Shown: one piece after another, positions 5,652 to 6,379 of the stretch
How the letters are laid out: each line of letters starts with the position of its first letter
Position numbering within the stretch: position 1 is the first letter of the stretch
Assembly: GCA_002352705.1 (NCBI GenBank)
Contig: DEIW01000020.1
Span: forward strand, 1 to 6,379
DNA from: Bacteroidales bacterium UBA2764
GTDB taxonomy: Bacteria; Bacteroidota; Bacteroidia; Bacteroidales; Paludibacteraceae
Direction: 5' to 3'
DNA: 6,379 bases
Translations under genes and position numbers: made by a program
Notes under the pieces: model-generated
Databases searched by the model: none
The model's input: only the letters and a program-made list of their open reading frames with translations
Told to the model about the DNA's origin: nothing

Positions 5652-5661
5652 ATTTGCAAAT
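5652..5661. promoter_or_regulatory. 10-bp palindrome over the -33 element
   Basis: ATTTGCAAAT is a perfect 10-bp palindrome immediately after the stop of the 999-residue gene. It covers the TTTG of the promoter for the next gene. A dimeric regulator could bind here, but an A/T-rich palindrome of this size can arise by chance. Confidence 0.25.
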
Positions 5662-5684
5662 GTCATAATATTTTTGTAACTTTG
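5653..5684 (+). promoter_or_regulatory. Bacteroidota-type sigma-ABfr promoter for the phosphate transporter
   Basis: TTTG (5653-5656) and TAACTTTG (5677-5684) are separated by 20 nt. This matches the known Bacteroidota primary-sigma consensus, a -33 TTTG and a -7 TAnnTTTG. Transcription would start near 5690, giving a leader of roughly 20-25 nt before the ATG at 5714. The transporter therefore appears to have its own promoter, separate from the upstream gene. Confidence 0.8.
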
Positions 5685-5713
5685 TGCCCGATTTTTAGTT
5701 TCTATAACAAACA

Positions 5714-6379
5714 ATGACTCTTGTTTTACAAATTATCACGCTCATCGGTTCCGTGGCAATGCTGATGTACGGAATGAAAGTGATGAGTGAAGGCCTGCAG
5801 AAGATGGCTGGTAGCAAACTGAGCAATGTGCTTGGTACTATGACTACCAACCGATTTACAGGCGTGCTTACCGGTGCTTTCATCACAGCCGCTGTGCAGT
5901 CCTCTACCGCGACAACGGTAATGACCGTTAGTTTCGTGTCGGCGGGCATCTTGTCGCTGGCGCAGGCTATTTCTGTCATCATGGGTGCCAACATCGGTAC
6001 GACGTTCACTGCGTGGATTATGGTCTTGGGTGGCGGTTCGTTTGACCTCCGTCTGGTCGTTTATGCAACCATTGTACTCGCCGTAGCCTTGATTTACACG
6101 AAGAAAAACGCCAATCTTGGCGATTTCCTGATAGGTTTGTCGCTCATGCTTCTCGGTTTGACGACGCTGAAAATCAATGCCACCGATATGCATCTGGATC
6201 AGATGAGTCCTGTCCGCAATTTCTTTATTGCGACGTCCAGTTGGGGCTACGGCAGCTATTTCCTCTATTTGCTTGTCGGCGGAATACTTACTTTTGCCGT
6301 GCAGTCATCGGCTGCAATCATGGCCATCACCATGACCCTTTGTTCCACCCACGTGTTGCCGATAGATATGGGTATTGCG
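5714..6379 (+). CDS. Na+/phosphate cotransporter family protein, N-terminal part (3' end outside window)
   Basis: Inner-membrane Na+/Pi cotransporter of the NptA/PF02690 (SLC34-like) family, which would import inorganic phosphate with sodium. The 222 codons present carry both copies of the inverted-repeat QSS signature: AAVQSSTATTVMTV (Gln62-Ser63-Ser64) and FAVQSSAAIMAITM (Gln197-Ser198-Ser199). They also contain MGANIGTTFTAW and several hydrophobic segments, starting at LQIITLIGSVAMLMYGMKVMSEGL. That N-terminus is typical of bacterial members. These usually run to about 550-600 residues with a C-terminal PhoU-like helical domain, which would lie beyond the right edge. The ATG at 5714 is the first in the frame after the promoter and follows an A-rich leader (ATAACAAACA). 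No Pho-box was recognised, so phosphate control is not shown. Confidence 0.92.
   Translation, partial: MTLVLQIITLIGSVAMLMYGMKVMSEGLQKMAGSKLSNVLGTMTTNRFTGVLTGAFITAAVQSSTATTVMTVSFVSAGILSLAQAISVIMGANIGTTFTAWIMVLGGGSFDLRLVVYATIVLAVALIYTKKNANLGDFLIGLSLMLLGLTTLKINATDMHLDQMSPVRNFFIATSSWGYGSYFLYLLVGGILTFAVQSSAAIMAITMTLCSTHVLPIDMGIA

Noticed and set aside
5695..6193. Two minus-strand open frames opposite the phosphate transporter
   Set aside because: The plus strand carries a clear Na/Pi cotransporter with both QSS motifs and its own promoter. The opposite-strand translations are His/Arg/Thr-rich shadows.
1..6379. CRISPR array, tRNA or rRNA gene, or a defence island
   Set aside because: I saw no regularly spaced repeats, cloverleaf-like segments, rRNA signatures or recognisable defence genes in the window.

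Overview
The window reads as a piece of a Bacteroidales (Bacteroidota) chromosome of mid G+C content. Three things suggest this. There is a near-textbook Bacteroidota promoter (TTTG, 20-nt spacer, TAACTTTG) before the last gene. Start codons lack strong Shine-Dalgarno sequences and have A/T-rich leaders. The gene content also fits: a hexameric-type glutamate dehydrogenase, a receiver/PEP-synthase-N fusion protein of the type common in this phylum, and a Bacteroidales-style RAYT transposase with a long C-terminal extension. All genes lie on the + strand. Gene identities come from motif recognition and memory of the families; no database search was possible.

Layout. 2-1156: the 3' part of gdhA (glutamate dehydrogenase), cut by the left edge. 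1157-1509: a composite scar with no intact gene. It holds a second degenerate copy of the gdhA 3' end abutting a copy of the first 14-17 codons of the gene that now starts at 2652, then a G+C-rich DUF4298-like gene fragment, then a short repeat/hairpin block. 1510-2646: a REP-associated tyrosine transposase (RAYT, Y1/HUH) with a C-terminal domain of about 150 residues that may be Rossmann/SLOG-like. 2652-5651: a 999-residue protein with two receiver-like domains and a PPDK_N/PEP-synthase N-terminal ATP-grasp domain, but no phosphohistidine or PEP-utilising domain. 5714-6379: the N-terminal part of a Na+/phosphate cotransporter, cut by the right edge.

How the parts relate. The centre looks like an insertion between gdhA and the receiver/PPDK_N gene. 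The insert (about 1.4 kb) is bracketed by direct repeats beginning at 1202 and 2652, which are two versions of the 5' end of the downstream gene. Differences between the copies are mostly synonymous or conservative, so the extra copy looks like a fragment of a related coding sequence rather than a fresh target-site duplication.

The most unusual signal is a pair of perfect hairpins inside the RAYT reading frame (1880-1902 and 1946-1966). They share the same stem except for one compensated G-C to C-G change and have partly complementary loops. They look like a REP doublet embedded in the gene for its own presumed transposase. A further imperfect hairpin lies upstream of the RAYT gene and a perfect one lies at its 3' end. 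A second repeat type (GTACGARGTAC / GGACGAAGGA) appears to have expanded in frame inside the first receiver-like domain of the 999-residue protein.
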